64,000 bases of DNA, taken from Escallonia rubra (taxonomy: Eukaryota > Streptophyta > Magnoliopsida > Escalloniales > Escalloniaceae). The stretch is from positions 155,195 to 219,194 of the forward strand of contig JAVXUO010001293.1 of the NCBI GenBank assembly GCA_033065855.1, read 5' to 3'. Below are positions 60,901 through 64,000 of the stretch, piece by piece; within the stretch, counting starts at the first letter, position 1; each line of letters opens with the position of its first letter. The position numbers and the translations under genes are program-made. The notes below the pieces were generated by a model, which was not told where the DNA came from, did not search any database, and was given only the letters and a program-made list of their open reading frames with translations.

Positions 60901-63590
60901 GGGGCAATTCTAATCACAGAGGACCAGGCAGAAGCACTTTGAAACACGCAACAGCAAAGAGATAAGATGCTGTAGTAAAGATTAGAAAAACCTATAGGCA
61001 AAGAAGAATGTTCCTCACCTGTGAACCTGAAAAATGACCTTTTTGCTATTAAAGGTGACATCCCGACTAGCTTTCACCACCCTTACCCTTTTGTCATTCT
61101 ACACCACATATGATTATTAGATTAGAAAGGCAGAGAAATTTCGAAACAGAAATAAGGCACATACCAATCAAGATGATAATATACCCGACTGGTAAAGTTT
61201 AGAAGATGACATTGTCCAAACTCAAGTGATGTGGTAGAAAGCAAATTTTTTTATCCAAAAATGCCCCACTCCCCTTTGTCACATAAACCTAAATGAAAAA
61301 TCTCTACTTATACTAGGATTAAGATTTCCAACAAGAAACTCACTGATTCTTGGAATTAAAGAAAACACATGAATCTAGTTCAAACTATTCCAGCTTATGT
61401 AACATAGTATAGCCAAATCATGCAGTTGTATCCATGAACTGATCACGCTTGCAACCAGGGGAAAAGACTCAAATAGGAAACAAGTCTTTACTTTGCTTAG
61501 GGGACACTAAACGAGAAACTTTTGCACATAGATTATACTGGAAAATCCATAGGCTTAAAGTGATAACTCAGTATCTAAATGGCTAACTTTTAAAGCTCCA
61601 AGCTAAAGCGAAGAGAAAAATCCTTATGTTATAACACAACAACAAAATCTTATCTAGCAACAGACAGAAGAATACAGCTTTGCATGAGGTCAACAAGTAT
61701 AGAACCTTTGGTATAACCCCTGACATAACATCCGAATGTGTTTCATCCTATTCACCATTTAAGAGACGGGAATGAGCATCTCCTAGAAGAAACTTGCCAC
61801 ACCAGCACAATGAAGCAATTAAAATCAAATAAAGGATTTTATGCTCCACATACAAAGTTAGTTCCAGTAGGCCCACAACCAGATTTAGCATATCATCATG
61901 GGGTTGGGATACATTTTAAAGTCAAAGGTCACCAAATTGTGCAAGCCTGAACCTAAGATCCATTTCAGGTTAATTCACATGTTTCAAAAAACAATTGTGC
62001 AGATTGATATATGAATCTATGATAGCTTCAATTACTCTGCGTGTTCTAGTCCCAACCCATGGAGCCCTCAAACAAAAACCACAGCTCAAAATCTAAATTC
62101 TTGCTCTCAAACGCGGCTCTCCACAGCCTCGATGAGTCAACCAAAATCGCGTACACCAAATATTAGGATGTACCTACTATCTGAACCTGTGTGTGCTCTA
62201 CCTTTGATTTTATGTGTGCCTGCAAAATTTGTTTCAGATCCTATTGCTAGTAGATCTCTACATGGTGTTTGTTCATTTCCTAAGCTACTTAAACACATTG
62301 AGTATCTCAGGATACAGTAATCGGAGCTTGGTAGCAGGAAATTCCTCACATGGTGGCACTTCTCTCTCAGAAACTCGCTTTTGTGATCCCAAGTTAGGAG
62401 TTCCATGCGATCGCGTCACAAGCTAACATGGTAACTCGATCCATAATCAGATGCATGGAACACATGAGAGAGTACCTGAAAATTAAGCCTTTTTCGGCTC
62501 AATTTCTTGTTTCCCTCTTCTTTCAAGTCCATAAAGCCTCTTTCTCCATTGTTGACTACCCTCATCAAGAGAACATAGCTTGTCAATCAGTGCCCTCCCT
62601 CCCTCTCCGCCCCATGTCTAACCTTAGTGGATGGGAGATGTGCCGACTAGAAATGTCTCAGAAAGTAAATAGTAGCAGCAGAATTATAGCTAGTGGCCAC
62701 TTGTGACGAGTACAAAGTAATAATTCACTATCGCTTATGATATTTTCAGGGACAAAAAGTGTGTACTCCATATTGAATTAGAGAGTAACCTTCGAATTCA
62801 ACACGAATTGTAATTATGCACCAAATAAGCATAGTTTGACAAGTCAAACTAAGGCAAAAATAACGAATACATGTCTCCATATTGGAATTCCTTTCCCCAC
62901 AAAAAGTCAAAGCCCACACAAATTACGAAATGTAGGGAACTACATCCAAATTCATAATTCATGACATGACTTTTAACAACAAATGTAATACATATTCGCT
63001 TGACTGGATATCTTCTATTTGACTTGTTGCAAATTTCTAGAATACTCATTGTTCTTACCCTCGGTTGACTTGCCATACGACACAAATTTACAATGCAATT
63101 GCTATTTGAGTTCTACTCAACATCTACGTGTACCAAAATCTATCCTAGGATTTTGCAAACATTCAAAGTGAAACATTCAATGAAATGGAGGGAGAGCTTA
63201 ACCATGCCTGTAGCTACGTCACAGTACTCATTCTAATAATTTTTTGGCATGCGTGTAAAATGGAAGTAATCTCCATTTTTTGAATGGAACACAAAAGGTA
63301 ATTATAGACCTAGACAAGTCAAACTAGGGCAAAAACAACGAACAAAGTCAATGCTTACACGTTCAAACTCTAATTTGAAGAACTCGCAAGAAGTCCTGGC
63401 CGATAAACATCATGAACTCAACAGGTGTGTGAAAATGGAAGCAAAAGAGAGAGAGGGAGAGCTGTACAAGTTGATTGAGGTATTCTGCGTAGTTGGAGAA
63501 AGCGTCTTTCATGGAGGATTCGGTCGACATTGTCGGCTTTCTAGCGGCGTTTTGCAGCGCCGTATCTGCAACTGTATAATAACGACGCAT
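57993..63590 (-). CDS. TRAX: Translin-associated protein X (TRAX)
   Basis: Six exons on the minus strand: 63590-63468, 61098-61019, 59179-59038, 58958-58809, 58563-58362 and 58090-57993, all GT-AG and in frame, giving about 264 residues. TRAX pairs with translin in the C3PO complex, an RNA endonuclease that in animals removes passenger strands and trims tRNA. Diagnostic segments: S-S-M-K-D-A-F-S-N-Y-A-E-Y-L near 25-38, N-S-K-K-V-I-F-Q-V-H-R around 58-68, K-E-L-Q-G-T-D-F-W-K-L-R-R-A-Y-S-P-G ending at 115, V-Q-E-Y-V-E-A-A-T-F from 116, D-L-T-G-E-L-M-R at 168-175, and C-terminal S-V-H-V-R-G-S-E-Y-I-P-L-L. E118 and E121 correspond to the glutamate pair implicated in catalysis in animal TRAX. The start at 63590 follows an in-frame TGA; M at 63530 is an alternative. 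Confidence 0.95.
59824..60000. mobile_element. Possible solo LTR in TRAX intron 2
   Basis: The segment TGTTAGGAAGATATTAGG ... TATATTGTCA has TG/CA ends, a TATATA region, and a copia-LTR look (ATCATGTA repeats, then a GC-poor U5-like end). No matching target duplication was found, so the boundary may be wrong and the element could begin further left (about 59712). Confidence 0.4.
61099..63467 (-). other. TRAX intron 1
   Basis: A 2.4-kb intron between exons 1 and 2. No separate gene or clear repeat was recognised in it. Confidence 0.7.
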
Positions 63591-64000
63591 TTGTCAGTGA
63601 GGAGGCGGCAATATCCATCATACATGGCAGCGAGGGTTTATACGTGCGCTTACAGTGACGAAGACGGTGGGGATTGGTGGCCATGACGAGGGTGAACTTG
63701 TGCAACGCCGAGGAGTAGAACATCTGGCATTCACTGCCAGAAAAAAAAACCCACCCACACGGTGGTATGGTAAATTGGTAATTGCACCCTTCTGCAATTT
63801 GTCTTCCCTTTGTTTGTTCTTCTTTAATCGAGTGATTTTCGTTTGTAGCGGGTGTCCTTGTCCATTGACCAAAGTCATTTGAGTTCCATTTTTTTGGGCA
63901 TCGTCACGGTTTCATAAAAAGGCGAGACGAGTGCAAATTCGCATGTTTGTTTATATGCGCATGTTTCTTAGTGTTTCTGATATTTTTAGTGATAAAATAA
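63591..64000. other. TRAX upstream region
   Basis: On the minus strand an upstream ATG at 63684 opens a short frame that ends at 63541 and overlaps the TRAX start in another frame. No clear TATA box was seen. The promoter continues to or beyond the window edge. Confidence 0.4.

Noticed and set aside
1..64000. CRISPR arrays, operons, bacterial ribosome binding sites, tRNA genes
   Set aside because: The window is plant nuclear DNA; no arrays with regular spacers and no credible tRNA cloverleaf were seen.

Overview
The window is nuclear DNA from a eudicot plant. The genes have many introns with GT-AG junctions, the intergenic sequence is AT-rich, and the repeats are plant types: Ty3/gypsy, Ty1/copia, L1-like LINE, CACTA, hAT MITEs and a Mutator-type foldback. 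I cannot name the species from sequence alone.

Layout. 1-2872 holds the 5' half of a decayed gypsy retrotransposon (minus strand). Its LTR abuts the stump of a CYP72-clan (CYP749A-like) cytochrome P450 at 2887-3474, and a second, nearly complete P450 follows at 4729-6835. Both P450 copies are broken. 7301-14060 is a transposon graveyard: a CACTA element, two hAT MITEs with perfect 8-bp target duplications (one nested in an L1-like LINE), and LINE tails. 15646-19762 (minus) is a four-exon J-domain protein gene, probably with a far-upstream 5' leader exon near 23288. 24646-27850 holds a MITE-like repeat, a possible organelle-derived insertion and a short-LTR copia relic. 28395-28739 (minus) is a small orphan reading frame. 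32312-34814 (minus) is a seven-coding-exon ACT-domain-repeat gene, ACR4-like, with a 5' UTR exon near 35570-35880 and a TATA box. 36230-37620 is a degenerate tandem array. 43466-44032 is a Mutator-type foldback element with a 10-bp target duplication. 45564-45793 contains a long, nearly perfect hairpin of pre-microRNA size. 46090-47540 is a diverged duplication. 55250-56251 (minus) is an intact intronless cytosolic sulfotransferase. 57993-63590 (minus) is a complete six-exon TRAX gene.

The four confident intact genes (J protein, ACR, sulfotransferase, TRAX) are unrelated housekeeping or metabolic genes and form no operon or obvious cluster. The most distinctive items are the 43-bp inverted repeat at 45588-45727, the foldback transposon, the two damaged P450 copies, and a cluster of three CACGTG boxes at 43136-43328 with no recognised gene beside it. 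Exon borders were read by eye from reading frame, splice dinucleotides and family similarity. No database search was run.
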